DNA from: Methanobrevibacter sp.
Lineage (GTDB): Archaea > Methanobacteriota > Methanobacteria > Methanobacteriales > Methanobacteriaceae
Assembly (NCBI RefSeq): GCF_017431965.1
Contig: NZ_JAFRKB010000033.1
Coordinates: 1-64,000, forward strand
DNA length: 64,000 nucleotides
Reading direction: 5' to 3'
The notes under the pieces are model-generated. The model did no database searches. It had not been told where the DNA came from and saw nothing but the letters and a program-made list of their open reading frames with translations. Made by a program: the position numbers and the translations under genes. This document shows positions 24,163 to 33,631 of this stretch, piece after piece. Each line of letters begins with the position of its first letter. The first letter of the stretch is position 1.

Positions 24163-24843
24163 TTATCGTCTAAACGTTCTGATTATCTTATCAATAATTA
24201 TTTTTATTAAAACACCCACCCCATGGGTTACAGGACCTTTAGTTGATGAATTTTCAACATCATAGCGAACAGTGATAGGAACTTCAACTATTCTAAAATT
24301 ATTTTCGGCCGCATCAGCCAACATTTCACTTTCGATTCCAAAACCGGTATCCCTAAATCTGAAATAAGGAATGGTTTTACCAGAAAAAGCCCTAAAACCG
24401 CTTTGAGAATCAGTTACATGAGTTCCCGAAGTGACATTTGTAGCAATATCCAAAACCCTTTGGCCAACACGCCTGTAAGCGGGAGTCTCATCATCAAAAC
24501 CATCCAAATATCTGCTGCCGTTTACCAAATCAGCACGGTCTTCAAGGATAGGCCTGACAAGATTAGGTATTTCATCGGGATTGTGCTGTCCGTCACCATC
24601 AATAGTGACAACAATATCATATCCATTAACTTCAGCAAATGCATCCTTCAGGGAAATTCCTTTGCCCAAATTATTGTAATGCTTTATTACGCGTGCACCT
24701 GCATCTTTGGCAATTTGAAAAGTTCTGTCAGTGCTTCCATCGTCAACAACCAAAACTTCATCGGCATATTTCATTGACCGCTTTACAATAGAACTGATAG
24801 CAACTTCTTCATTAAATGCAGGAATAATTACGATTGATTTCAT
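24163..24843 (-). CDS. Family 2 glycosyltransferase (polyprenyl-phosphate sugar synthase type)
   Basis: The 226-residue GT-A enzyme has IVIIPAFNEEVAISSIV, VLVVDDGSTDRT, NNLGKGISLKDAF, VTIDGDGQHNPDE (metal site) and DSQSGFRAFSGK. It resembles archaeal dolichyl-phosphate mannose or glucose synthases, with no membrane domain. It ends with a basic IIIDKIIRTFRR tail. It lies between the epimerase and the aldo/keto reductase on one strand, with gaps of 1-2 nt, in a unit that supplies activated sugars for surface glycans. The exact sugar is unknown. The paralogue at 8802-9497 shares the DSQSG-RAF motif. Confidence 0.88.
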   Translation of the reverse strand: MKSIVIIPAFNEEVAISSIVKRSMKYADEVLVVDDGSTDRTFQIAKDAGARVIKHYNNLGKGISLKDAFAEVNGYDIVVTIDGDGQHNPDEIPNLVRPILEDRADLVNGSRYLDGFDDETPAYRRVGQRVLDIATNVTSGTHVTDSQSGFRAFSGKTIPYFRFRDTGFGIESEMLADAAENNFRIVEVPITVRYDVENSSTKGPVTHGVGVLIKIIIDKIIRTFRR

Positions 24844-24845
24844 AC

Positions 24846-25814
24846 TTATTCAATTCTATAGTAATCTTTCATCCATTCAACAGTCCTTTTAATACCTTCT
24901 TCAGGAGGAACTTTTGGATCATGCTTCAAATCACGAATCGCTTTAGAAAAATCAATTGTTTTCACTTTTGTTGTAAACTCTTCGGCAGGAGTATATGTTA
25001 CCAAGCTGTCGTCAATTCCAACGGCATCCAGAACCATGTCAGAGTATTGCTTAATGTCCCTTTCCCATTCCTGTTTACTTCCAACATTGTAAACCTCTCC
25101 AGGAATGAAATTGTCAACAATATTTGCAAAAGTTCTTGCAGTATCCTCAACATAATCGATGATTCTTTTATGACCCATATGAACGGAATATGGAAGTCCA
25201 TGAAGCGCTTTATAAATAAAAATTGGAATAAATCCCTTATATGGTGAATAAGCTTCATGAGGACCATAACAGTTTACAGGTCTTACACGGACTGTTTCAG
25301 TTCCAAACATTGTTGCGGAATTCATGCACATGAGCTCTCCGGCCCATTTTGAAATGGCATAATCATTCATCTGATAAGTTTCGGAAATTGGTCTTTTTTC
25401 CATAACGTCCTCACTCATAATTCCTTCATAATCCCCATAAACCTCAGCTGATGAAAATGAAATCATCCTGAAGTCAAGTTTTTCCTGAAGGCGAATCATG
25501 TTTTTCAAACCAATAACATTAGTTTCCCAAAGGTTTTCATAATAACCTTCACCATTCCATCTGCCATATTCGGCAGCCAAATGATAAACATAATCAAATT
25601 TGTCATTATCGTCAAAAATCCTCTCCATCTGACGGTAATTCCTAACGTCCCCCCTTACATAATCGGAATAAGAATCAGAGTAAAGGTCAGCTTCACCTTC
25701 ATGGTGAAGTAAATCACAAGCTAAAACTTCATGTCCACGGCTTCTAAGTTCATTTACAAGGTTTGTTCCAATAAATCCGCTGCCGCCAGTAACTAAAATT
25801 CTTTGAGTTTCCAT
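24846..25814 (-). CDS. NAD-dependent sugar-nucleotide epimerase/dehydratase
   Basis: This extended short-chain dehydrogenase acts on a nucleotide sugar. It has the NAD-binding ILVTGGSGFIGTNLV at the start, YHLAAEYG near residue 80, Ser-x-Glu in SFSSAEVYGDYEG, and the catalytic YAISKW motif. I choose ATG 25814 (322 residues) because GAGGAT lies 8 nt upstream; a longer frame begins at TTG 25829 inside galU. It follows galU by 1 nt. UDP-glucose from GalU may be its substrate or precursor, giving UDP-galactose or a related sugar; this is inference from context. Confidence 0.88.
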   Translation of the reverse strand: METQRILVTGGSGFIGTNLVNELRSRGHEVLACDLLHHEGEADLYSDSYSDYVRGDVRNYRQMERIFDDNDKFDYVYHLAAEYGRWNGEGYYENLWETNVIGLKNMIRLQEKLDFRMISFSSAEVYGDYEGIMSEDVMEKRPISETYQMNDYAISKWAGELMCMNSATMFGTETVRVRPVNCYGPHEAYSPYKGFIPIFIYKALHGLPYSVHMGHKRIIDYVEDTARTFANIVDNFIPGEVYNVGSKQEWERDIKQYSDMVLDAVGIDDSLVTYTPAEEFTTKVKTIDFSKAIRDLKHDPKVPPEEGIKRTVEWMKDYYRIE

Positions 25815-25815
25815 G

Positions 25816-26667
25816 CTAATAATCCTCAATCATCTTTTTCATATATTCAATCAAATCATTACTGAATTCAACATCATCCATTGCAAATTCAATTGAAGTT
25901 TTTAGCCATTCAAAACGATTACCTATATCATATGTTTTTCCTTCAAAGGCCACTCCATAAATCGCATCCAGTTTCTGAAGTGCATCGGTAAGCTGAATTT
26001 CACCGCCGACACCAGGTTCGGTTTCATCGATTTTATCAAAAATATCCGGTGTCAACACATAGCGTCCCATAATGGCCAAATTGGAAGGTGCCTGATGAGC
26101 CAGTGGTTTTTCAACAAGTTTATCTATTTTATAAACATCATTTTCAACTTCATTTCCCTTAATAATACCATATCTTTCCACTTTTTCTTTTGGAACTGGC
26201 TCAATGGAAATTGCAGAAGCATCATACTTTTCAGAAACATCAATCAACTGTTTAGTGCATGGAACAGAGCCTTTGGTTATTGAATCCCCCAAAAGAACTG
26301 CAAATGGTTCTCCGCCTATATGTTTTTTAGCGCAGTAAATTGCATCGCCCAATCCCTTTTGCTCTTTTTGTCTAACATAACAAATATCGGCCAAATCAGT
26401 GATTGCACGAACTTGCTTTAAACGTTCATCCTTACCGGCACTCTGTAAAGTCTGTTCAAGTTCAAAAGATTTATCGAAATGATCTTCAATTGATCTTTTA
26501 TTTCTACCGGTAACAATTAAAATATCATCAATACCTGAAGCCACAGCCTCTTCAATTACATATTGAATGGTAGGCTTGTCATAAACAGGCAACATTTCCT
26601 TAGGTTGCGCTTTAGTAGCAGGCAAAAATCTAGTACCAAAACCTGCTGCAGGAATAACCGCTTTCAT
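25816..26667 (-). CDS. galU: UTP-glucose-1-phosphate uridylyltransferase
   Basis: GalU makes UDP-glucose from UTP and glucose-1-phosphate. The 283-residue protein shows the bacterial-type features: VIPAAGFGTRFLPATKAQPKE, PTIQYVIEEAVASGI, QKEQKGLGDAIYCAK, VLLGDSI and LVEKP. It starts the sugar-nucleotide unit galU-epimerase-glycosyltransferase-aldo/keto reductase. The ATG at 26667 has GGTGATA upstream. UDP-glucose is needed for cell-wall pseudomurein and for surface polysaccharides. The gene is of a bacterial-type family that is common in methanogens of gut habitats. Confidence 0.95.
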   Translation of the reverse strand: MKAVIPAAGFGTRFLPATKAQPKEMLPVYDKPTIQYVIEEAVASGIDDILIVTGRNKRSIEDHFDKSFELEQTLQSAGKDERLKQVRAITDLADICYVRQKEQKGLGDAIYCAKKHIGGEPFAVLLGDSITKGSVPCTKQLIDVSEKYDASAISIEPVPKEKVERYGIIKGNEVENDVYKIDKLVEKPLAHQAPSNLAIMGRYVLTPDIFDKIDETEPGVGGEIQLTDALQKLDAIYGVAFEGKTYDIGNRFEWLKTSIEFAMDDVEFSNDLIEYMKKMIEDY

Positions 26668-26765
26668 AATTTATCACCATATAAGTTTTTAATTTATATA
26701 TAATTTTAGTTTAATTATTATAAATAACTTATTAATCAAAAAAAAAGTTTAGAAATTTTAATAAA

Positions 26766-26852
<87 letters not shown>

Positions 26853-26911
26853 ATAAAACAAAAGTAGTTATAAAAAAATATCTTTTTTAAGTTATATAAA
26901 GTTATCTATTT

Positions 26912-27325
26912 TTAGCATAATTTTATAGTAACTTCCATAATTTTTTCATTTTTTAAATCTTCAATTAAATTTTTATCAAGATCGCGAGCAGCCTTATCAG
27001 CTCTAATCATCAATGTTCTTGAGCAGGTATAATCACTTGTTCTGCAAACTATATCTGTCGGATGGGTTAAAGTCAAATCTTCATGACCAAAACCAGTTAT
27101 TTCATCATGACCGTTTTCAGTGTCGAGAATAACCTTAATTTTTGTATTTGAATCAGCTATTTTATCTTTAAACTCACTAGGAAAGTTTAACATGGACTGG
27201 TTCATGTCAACTCCAATTATACAATCGGCAGTTGGGCCAATTTCAGCATCCCTTGTAATTTCAAATGTTGATTTGTGAAGAGATGAGACATTCTTATGGC
27301 CTTTGGTTTTAATTTTAAAAATCAT
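26912..27325 (-). CDS. DUF371 family protein
   Basis: The 137-residue protein matches the archaeal DUF371 family. Typical stretches are IKTKGHKNVSSLHKSTFEIT at the start, IGPTADCIIGVDMNQSM, GFGHEDLTLTHPTDIVCRTS, and RTLMIRADKAARDLDKNLIE. The function is not known. It is compact and soluble, with many conserved polar residues (His, Asp, Thr) that suggest nucleic-acid or metal binding, but this is only a guess. It stands alone between tRNA-Leu and a divergent gene. The start ATG at 27325 has no obvious ribosome site. Confidence 0.85.
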   Translation of the reverse strand: MIFKIKTKGHKNVSSLHKSTFEITRDAEIGPTADCIIGVDMNQSMLNFPSEFKDKIADSNTKIKVILDTENGHDEITGFGHEDLTLTHPTDIVCRTSDYTCSRTLMIRADKAARDLDKNLIEDLKNEKIMEVTIKLC

Positions 27326-27477
27326 GATTATAAGTTAGTTTAAAAAATTAATAAAATTTTTGATAGCAAAATAAATGAAATGAACATCAGTAATATAATA
27401 GCTTTTGATAATTAAAGGCAATATTTAAATTGAAAAATCAAATAAAAATAAGACTAGGAAAAGAATCAAAGATTTGA

Positions 27478-27903
27478 ATGAAAGGATGTTACTGTTTAAT
27501 AATAAATCTAGATAAAACTTCAAAAATTAAAATTGGTAAACTTGGAAAAATCAATTTCAATAGAGGACATTATGTCTATGTAGGCTCGGCAATGAATTCA
27601 TTAACCGCAAGAATCAACAGACATTTGAGTGAAGAGAAAAAGCTTCATTGGCATATTGACTATCTATTGAAAAATGAGAATGCTGGAATTAGTGAAGTAA
27701 TATACAACGTTTCCGGGAAAAAAATAGAATGTGAGTTATCACAAGAAATTTCCCAAAAAAGCAATGGCATCAAAGACTTTGGCTGTTCAGATTGTGAATG
27801 TGAAAGTCACCTATATTTCTTTAAAAATAGAAATGAAGCTATTAAATGTGTAAAAAATGCATATGATTCAATAGCTATGGATTATGAATTTTTTAAAATA
27901 TGA
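27478..27903 (+). CDS. GIY-YIG-like DUF123 protein
   Basis: The 141-residue protein has the reduced GIY-YIG nuclease core of the DUF123 family: GCYCLIINLDK, then FNRGHYVYVGSAMNSLTARINRHL, LHWHIDYLLKN, and later DFGCSDCECESHLYFF with clustered cysteines. In DUF123 proteins the classical GIY motif is changed to GxY/GHYVYVGSA as here. A DNA-binding or nuclease role is inferred; in some archaea the domain is fused to endonuclease III. The plus-strand gene ends within the 3' end of the convergent gene at 27882 (22-nt overlap). Confidence 0.82.
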   Translation: MKGCYCLIINLDKTSKIKIGKLGKINFNRGHYVYVGSAMNSLTARINRHLSEEKKLHWHIDYLLKNENAGISEVIYNVSGKKIECELSQEISQKSNGIKDFGCSDCECESHLYFFKNRNEAIKCVKNAYDSIAMDYEFFKI

Positions 27904-28385
27904 AATTTCTTTTTTTTCTTGTGCTTATATGAAATTTCAAAGGAATTAAGTGCTAATTTCTGTAAAACTTCCAAATCATTTCCACCAATGCCTACAACAC
28001 CTTCCCATTCACTTTCCAAAGAAGCGATTTCATCCAAAATGGCTTTGCCTTTCTCGGTCAGCAAACAGTCATAGGCAAGACCGTTTTCAGGAGAATTATC
28101 AATTTCAATTAGTCCTTTTTTAGCCAACTTTTCATATTTTTTCAAATACAAATCCAAATGAAGGACAAATAAATCGTCCTTATTTGCTTTTTCATATTGT
28201 TTAACCCTAACACGTTTATGATGAGATTTTTCATGCTTTTTAACTTGCTTTAGAAGATTAATTTGACTTTCATGAAGGAAAATACTTAGATTTTCCCGCA
28301 CATAAGTCATTTTTGACTCTTCAATTATGCCAATCAAAGAAGATGCACTCATATTGGAAATTGCATTCTTATGCGGATGAGCCAT
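27882..28385 (-). CDS. Hypothetical protein, possibly winged-helix
   Basis: The 167-residue protein is basic and rich in lysine and histidine. The region LDLYLKKYEKLAKKGLIEID followed by GLAYDCLLTEKGKAILDEIA resembles the recognition helix and wing of MarR/PadR-like transcription regulators, with the usual 'LTEKGKAIL' ending. The first 60 residues (HEKSHHKRVRVKQYEKANK) are positively charged. I do not recognise a family. It ends KHKKKKKFHILKNS. It lies 8 nt downstream of the HerA-like ATPase on the same strand, so it may be co-transcribed, and it overlaps the convergent GIY-YIG gene by 22 nt. Confidence 0.65.
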   Translation of the reverse strand: MAHPHKNAISNMSASSLIGIIEESKMTYVRENLSIFLHESQINLLKQVKKHEKSHHKRVRVKQYEKANKDDLFVLHLDLYLKKYEKLAKKGLIEIDNSPENGLAYDCLLTEKGKAILDEIASLESEWEGVVGIGGNDLEVLQKLALNSFEISYKHKKKKKFHILKNS

Positions 28386-28393
28386 TTTAACAC

Positions 28394-29998
28394 CTATTTC
28401 ATTTGTCCGAATATTCCTCTCATAATACCTTTTGTGACTTCACGGGCTGCAGTATTCATTGCTTGTGTTGCCGCTTTTTCAGCCATCTTTTGAGCTTCTG
28501 ATTTTTTAGCTTTCTTGCCTCCGGCAGGTTGTCCTCCACCTAAAACTGTTCCCAAAATACCTTCCAAGACAGATTCCTGTTGTTGAGGAGCCTCCTGTGG
28601 AACTTCTTGTTGTTGAGGAGCTTGAGGAACTTCCTGCTGTTGCGCTTTAACCTCTTCAATAACTTCCATGGTTTCAGCCGGCACTTCACTTTCAATTTCA
28701 GGGTTTGAATCAATCTTATTCAACAACAATTCATAAGCGGACTCGCTGTCCAGCGCATCCCAATATTTGGATTTTAATGTTGAGATGTTAATCAATTCAG
28801 ATCTCAGGTCATCTTCAATTGCTCCGATATGGCTTTGCGGAGGCACAATATCAACTTGTTCAACCACTGTTGGAACACCTTTTTCATCCAAAACAGACAC
28901 TAAAGCCTGACCTATTCCCAAGTTGGAAATAACCTCAGCAGTATCAAAGTCTGGGTTAGCCCTAAATGTTTCTGCAGCAACTTTAACAGCTTTTTGGTCT
29001 TTAGGAGTGTATGCATGAAGTGCATGTTGAACACGATTACCCAACTGAGCTAAAATGTCATCAGGGATATCTGCAGGAGACTGTGAAATAAAGTATACTC
29101 CAACACCTTTTGACCTTATTAACCTTACAATCTGTTCAATTTTCTTGCCGAATTCTGGTGACATGTCATCAAACAATAAATGCGCTTCATCAAAGAAGAA
29201 TACGAATTTAGGCTTATCCATATCCCCCACTTCTGGCAATTTTTCAAATAGGTTAGATAACATCCAAAGAAGGAATGTTGAATAGATTTCCGGTGAAAGT
29301 GACAATTTTTGAGCATCCAAAATATTGATTACACCACATCCGTTATCATCAACCTGAATAAAATCTTCAAGTTCCAAAGCAGGTTCTCCAAAGAAATCAT
29401 TTCCGCCTTGGTCTTCCAGAGTAATCAAGCTTCTCAAAATAGTATTTGCAGACTTTGCAGCAATGGCACCATATTCGCCTTCATAAGCATCTTTGTTTTC
29501 AACAACATGATTAATCATTGATTTTAAATCTTTTAAATCAATAATCGGCAATGATTTTTCATCAGCCACTTTAAACACTATATTCAATACACCTGCTTGT
29601 GCTTCAGACAAGTTTAGGATTTTTGAAAGTAAAACCGGACCCATTTCAGATAAAGTTACTCTTACAGGAAGACCCTTTTGACCAAATAAATCCCAAAATT
29701 CCACAGGATATTCCTTAAACTTAAATCCTTTCTCGTCAAGGCCATACCTTTCTCTGTTTTTGGTTATGAAATCATTTCCAGAACCTATTTTGGCAAGCCC
29801 TGAAACGTCCCCTTTCATATCTGCCATAAATACTGGAACTCCCAAATCTGAGAAGGATTCTGCCAATACTTTTAAAGTCACTGTTTTACCTGTTCCTGTT
29901 GCACCAGCTATTAAACCATGACGGTTAGCTAACTTTGGGGATAAAAACACATTTGTGTTGTCATTACACCCAATCAATATTTTATCTTCCGCATACAT
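28394..29998 (-). CDS. HerA-like ATPase of the DUF853 family
   Basis: The 534-residue protein is an FtsK/HerA-superfamily ATPase. Walker A is GATGTGKTVTLKVLAE near residue 30, and Walker B is FVFFFDEAHLLFDD near residue 265, followed by FISQSPADIP. The C-terminal third is rich in glutamine and proline (QQQEVPQAPQQQEVPQ) and then Gly/Lys, a likely linker. Bacterial relatives are annotated as DUF853; DNA translocation is inferred. I choose ATG 29998, since GGGTGA precedes it, rather than the GTG at 30007 that lies in that site. It starts 5 nt after the helicase stop, so they form an operon, perhaps for DNA repair. Confidence 0.85.
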   Translation of the reverse strand: MYAEDKILIGCNDNTNVFLSPKLANRHGLIAGATGTGKTVTLKVLAESFSDLGVPVFMADMKGDVSGLAKIGSGNDFITKNRERYGLDEKGFKFKEYPVEFWDLFGQKGLPVRVTLSEMGPVLLSKILNLSEAQAGVLNIVFKVADEKSLPIIDLKDLKSMINHVVENKDAYEGEYGAIAAKSANTILRSLITLEDQGGNDFFGEPALELEDFIQVDDNGCGVINILDAQKLSLSPEIYSTFLLWMLSNLFEKLPEVGDMDKPKFVFFFDEAHLLFDDMSPEFGKKIEQIVRLIRSKGVGVYFISQSPADIPDDILAQLGNRVQHALHAYTPKDQKAVKVAAETFRANPDFDTAEVISNLGIGQALVSVLDEKGVPTVVEQVDIVPPQSHIGAIEDDLRSELINISTLKSKYWDALDSESAYELLLNKIDSNPEIESEVPAETMEVIEEVKAQQQEVPQAPQQQEVPQEAPQQQESVLEGILGTVLGGGQPAGGKKAKKSEAQKMAEKAATQAMNTAAREVTKGIMRGIFGQMK

Positions 29999-30003
29999 CG
30001 TAT

Positions 30004-32595
30004 TCACCCATTTTCTATTTTTTTAATTAAATAATTAGTCTTTTTTACAATATTTCCTCTATTATGTGCTTTTGCTATTCTTTTAATAGCATCAAGGTTT
30101 TTTACATAATTGTCCAACCATGAGAATATATCTCCCGGATAGACTTGAATTTGATATTTTCTAAATAATTTATTTGAGATATCTTGAGGATCCTTACCTT
30201 TCAGTCTTTCATGAACGATTATTTCAGATATTCCCCTCTGCATGCAACTGCAAAATGGCCTGTCCTGGCACTTGCATTGCATGAAATCAACTTGAAGTGC
30301 AATCAATGCATCCTGGAATTTTTTATCAACCTTCTGGATAGCTTCGCCACTGGAAATGATATCCAAAGTCGATTCTGCAAAGAGCCTTGTTGAAAACTTA
30401 ATCTTGAGTGCATTTGCAATCTGATTGTGGATGACACTAGACAGATATGCATTTTCAAACATTTCCAAATCCAATGCTAGAGCCAAAATCAAAACTTTAA
30501 GTTTATCATATTTTTCCTTTTTCTTATACATTGGAGATAATGCCACATACCTTTTTAAGTACTGCATATCATTTAATGTATTCTTAATGAACTCTGCATC
30601 CTCAATTGACAAAAATGACACTGAAGTTGCCCTTCCATATTTGGTAATTTCAAGCCCATTGGATGGGGTGATATCAATCATGCCCAAATTTTCCATTTCT
30701 TCAATAGCTATTTTTGTACTTATTCCTACATCAATATTTTTATAAAATTTATTCAGCCCATCAATTGATTTTATCGAAGTTGATGAAACATCCGCAAGGA
30801 TTTGCTCATATGCAGAATCCTCATCATATTCAATATACACATCTTCGCTATTGCTTTCAAGCAAATCCAATGCCATTGCCTCTTCACTTTCACCGGCAAA
30901 GTCATTTCCAATTTCAGGAAGCAAATATACAATTCCCCTGTCATGATAGGTTGGCCTACCTGCACGACCCAGCATCTGTGAAAATTCATTCGGATTAATC
31001 CATTTGTTTCCCATAACCAATGAATCGAAAATTACCTGCGAAGCCGGGAAGTCAACACCCGCTGCCAAAGCGGCTGTCGTAACAACACATGAAATTTTAC
31101 CTTTATCAAAGTCCTTTTCTATCTTTTCTTTTTTATAATATGATAAACCTGCATGATAAGCTGCTGCGCTAACTTTTTTATTAGTCAAATAGTTTGCAAT
31201 CTGATGGGTTTTTCGCCTTGAATTTGTAAATATGATAGTCTGGCCTCTAAAGCCTTTTTTGGATTTTGTATTGAACTCCCTTTTAACCAATTTCATCATC
31301 AAATGACGTTTTTGGGACTCATTTCTTGTATAGACCAGATGCCTTTCAAGGGGAACCGGCCTTTCATCATACTTAACAAGTTTCATGTTAAATTCACTGG
31401 CCAAAAATTCCGGATTTTTAACAGTTGCGGAAAGTCCAATAATTTGGGTTTTAGGATATAAGTGCTTTACACGTTTGATTAATCCGTTTAAGCGTGTTCC
31501 ACGGTCTTCATCATCAATCATGTGGATTTCATCTATCAATACAACACCCAAGTTAGATAAGGAACTGGAATTGCCGTTGCGCAAAAGATAATCGATTCCT
31601 TCATAGGTAGCTACAACAATGTCCGATTTGGATACATCGCTATCCGGAAGATTTAACTCACCTTTTGCTTTAACACGATTTCTTCCAACTTTAATGGCTA
31701 CTTTTAAACCTAATTTTGAATATTTCTTTTTAAAATCCCTGTATTTTTGATTTGCCAAAGCAACCAATGGAGTTAAGAAAATGAATTTTTTTCCCTCAAG
31801 AGCTTTAGTTATTCCGGCAAGCTCACCAACCAGAGTCTTTCCGGAACCCGTAGCGCTTACTACCAGCAAATCCTCACCTTTAAGGAGTCCTTCCTTAATG
31901 GCCAAATACTGAACAGGAAGCAGTTTGTCATTTCCTGAATCAATTAATATCTTTCTAAAGTTTTTAGGTATCTTAAGGCGTTTCATATCAACCGAAGGGA
32001 CGATATGCCTCGGCTTTCTGGTTTTATCAAACAAGGTCAACTTTCTATTTTTTAAAGGATCAAAATGAGGGGACAGAACAGATAACGTTTTTTCCAAATC
32101 ATCTGTTTTTTCTAAAGTTGCCTTAAGATTTCTAAATATCTTTTTGTCAAATCCCTGAAGTTTAATTTCCTGTTTAATTGTATCCAGAGCACAATCTTTA
32201 CAGATTAGCTGATTATTGTATTTATAAGAATAAGATGAATTTACAACAGTGATATTTCCTTCATAAGCACAGTAGTCACAGACTTTAGTGTGCCTTACTT
32301 TAATATTTAAGGACTTTAAAAATTTTTCAACCTTTTCATCGGGTGTCGCCAGAAAAACAGCTTGAGAGCGCAATAGTTTATTCACTTCACTTGGGGGAAG
32401 CAATTTTTCATTTAAAGTGGAATTGTCTTTAAAGTTATAATCTGCCACAAAACGATTAATAGATAGGGAGTCTCCATCATCATTGAATTTGATGTTTCCA
32501 ACAAATTCCGGTTCTCTTTTATGATTTAGCGCTCCTTTTGGAGAACCAATCGGATATAATCTCCATTGTTTTTTAATCTTTTTTAATACTAGCAT
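30004..32595 (-). CDS. Ski2-like DEAD/DEAH helicase with N-terminal zinc motif (DUF5814 type)
   Basis: The 863-residue protein has an N-terminal region of about 200 residues with CDYCAYEGN and LICKDC (zinc-ribbon-like), a superfamily 2 helicase core (about 215-590: ATGSGKTLVGELAG, VLIDEIHMIDDEDRG, LSATVKNPE, AALAAGVDFPA, QMLGRAGRP) and a winged-helix and helical C-terminus with a second cysteine cluster, CKCQDRPFCSCM. The layout resembles Hel308/Ski2 helicases, with extra zinc parts; I recall DUF5814 for the N-terminus in archaea. DNA or RNA unwinding is expected; the target is unknown. It lies directly before the HerA-like gene. Confidence 0.88.
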   Translation of the reverse strand: MLVLKKIKKQWRLYPIGSPKGALNHKREPEFVGNIKFNDDGDSLSINRFVADYNFKDNSTLNEKLLPPSEVNKLLRSQAVFLATPDEKVEKFLKSLNIKVRHTKVCDYCAYEGNITVVNSSYSYKYNNQLICKDCALDTIKQEIKLQGFDKKIFRNLKATLEKTDDLEKTLSVLSPHFDPLKNRKLTLFDKTRKPRHIVPSVDMKRLKIPKNFRKILIDSGNDKLLPVQYLAIKEGLLKGEDLLVVSATGSGKTLVGELAGITKALEGKKFIFLTPLVALANQKYRDFKKKYSKLGLKVAIKVGRNRVKAKGELNLPDSDVSKSDIVVATYEGIDYLLRNGNSSSLSNLGVVLIDEIHMIDDEDRGTRLNGLIKRVKHLYPKTQIIGLSATVKNPEFLASEFNMKLVKYDERPVPLERHLVYTRNESQKRHLMMKLVKREFNTKSKKGFRGQTIIFTNSRRKTHQIANYLTNKKVSAAAYHAGLSYYKKEKIEKDFDKGKISCVVTTAALAAGVDFPASQVIFDSLVMGNKWINPNEFSQMLGRAGRPTYHDRGIVYLLPEIGNDFAGESEEAMALDLLESNSEDVYIEYDEDSAYEQILADVSSTSIKSIDGLNKFYKNIDVGISTKIAIEEMENLGMIDITPSNGLEITKYGRATSVSFLSIEDAEFIKNTLNDMQYLKRYVALSPMYKKKEKYDKLKVLILALALDLEMFENAYLSSVIHNQIANALKIKFSTRLFAESTLDIISSGEAIQKVDKKFQDALIALQVDFMQCKCQDRPFCSCMQRGISEIIVHERLKGKDPQDISNKLFRKYQIQVYPGDIFSWLDNYVKNLDAIKRIAKAHNRGNIVKKTNYLIKKIENG

Positions 32596-32663
32596 TATCT
32601 TTAATTATATTGTTAATTGTTAATATATTTTTAAAAAAAAGAAGGGTGACAAAATGTCACATT

Positions 32664-33533
32664 TTAATCAATGTAATCGAATCTAGTCTCTAAAATAATA
32701 ATTAATCCAAATCCAATTACGGCAACAATAAGACAAGGGAATAAACCTGCAAAGCTTAAACTTGCAGAATTAATTATTTCAACTCCCGGAACTTTTAGAG
32801 ATCCAAGCATTACTCCTATAAGAAATGCCATGGTGAATTCCTCATAGTTTTTAAGTAAATAATTCAATATTTTTGAAAACCCTAGAATTCCTATTACTGC
32901 ACCAACAACAAAAACGATTATTTCAGTGAAATGCAATTGGTGAAGGGCATTCAACATATATTTGTACTGACCAAGCAATAGCAATAAGAATGAACCTGAA
33001 ATACCCGGCAATATCATAGCACAAATAGCTATCATACCGGAAACGAATAAAATAGGCAATGAATGATTAGCAGCAATTGGATTTAAACTTACAAAAATAA
33101 ATGTCAAAATGGCTCCTATAATTGCAAATAGGAAATGTTTAGCATTAATCCTATCAATCTTTTTGAATAGAATCACTGCTGAAGCTAAAATTAATCCTAA
33201 GAAAAATGAATATGTCCATGCAGTATAGACATCCATACAGTAAGTTACCACTTTAGCCAATGTTAAAAAAGCAATTCCAATACCTAAAACAAGAGGTATG
33301 AAGAATTCGAAATCTATTTCTTCAAATAATTCTGTTAAAAAACCATTGAAATCTCCTTTTAATAATGGTTTTACAAATCCAAATTTGATTTTACTGATTG
33401 CTTCTACCAAATGACCATAGATTCCTGTAATCAATGCTATTGTTCCTCCTGAAACACCCGGAACAATATCAGCAGAACCCATCAGGACTCCACGAATAAA
33501 TATTAAAATAGCTTCCTTAAAATTAAAATTCAC
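32664..33533 (-). CDS. DUF368 membrane protein (polyprenyl-phosphate transporter family)
   Basis: The 289-residue protein has about eight to nine membrane segments. It begins with FKEAILIFIRGVLMGSADIVPGVSGGTIALITGIY, in which 'DIVPGVSGGT' is the DUF368 signature, and has a second copy, AMILPGISGSFLLLLLG, near residue 175. The inverted repeat of PGxSG motifs is typical. Bacterial relatives were shown to recycle undecaprenyl phosphate (PopT). In this organism a role in recycling the lipid carrier of cell-wall precursors is inferred. It is transcribed alone, after the hairpin that ends the aquaporin operon. Confidence 0.88.
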   Translation of the reverse strand: MNFNFKEAILIFIRGVLMGSADIVPGVSGGTIALITGIYGHLVEAISKIKFGFVKPLLKGDFNGFLTELFEEIDFEFFIPLVLGIGIAFLTLAKVVTYCMDVYTAWTYSFFLGLILASAVILFKKIDRINAKHFLFAIIGAILTFIFVSLNPIAANHSLPILFVSGMIAICAMILPGISGSFLLLLLGQYKYMLNALHQLHFTEIIVFVVGAVIGILGFSKILNYLLKNYEEFTMAFLIGVMLGSLKVPGVEIINSASLSFAGLFPCLIVAVIGFGLIIILETRFDYID

Positions 33534-33584
33534 ACTATCACCTAAAAGTAATTACTATAATATTAGTCAATCTTATGTTAAATA

Positions 33585-33631
33585 AGTTATCTAAAAAAAA
33601 GGAAAAAAAAGAATAATTCAGAGAATTATTC
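33585..33631 (-). terminator. Hairpin terminator of the DUF2193-aquaporin unit
   Basis: GAATAATTC (33611-33619) and GAATTATTC (33623-33631) form a perfect 9-bp stem with a 3-nt loop. On the minus strand TTTTTTTTCCTTTTTTTT follows. The stem lies just inside the end of the aquaporin gene, whose stop codon is at 33626. Confidence 0.6.
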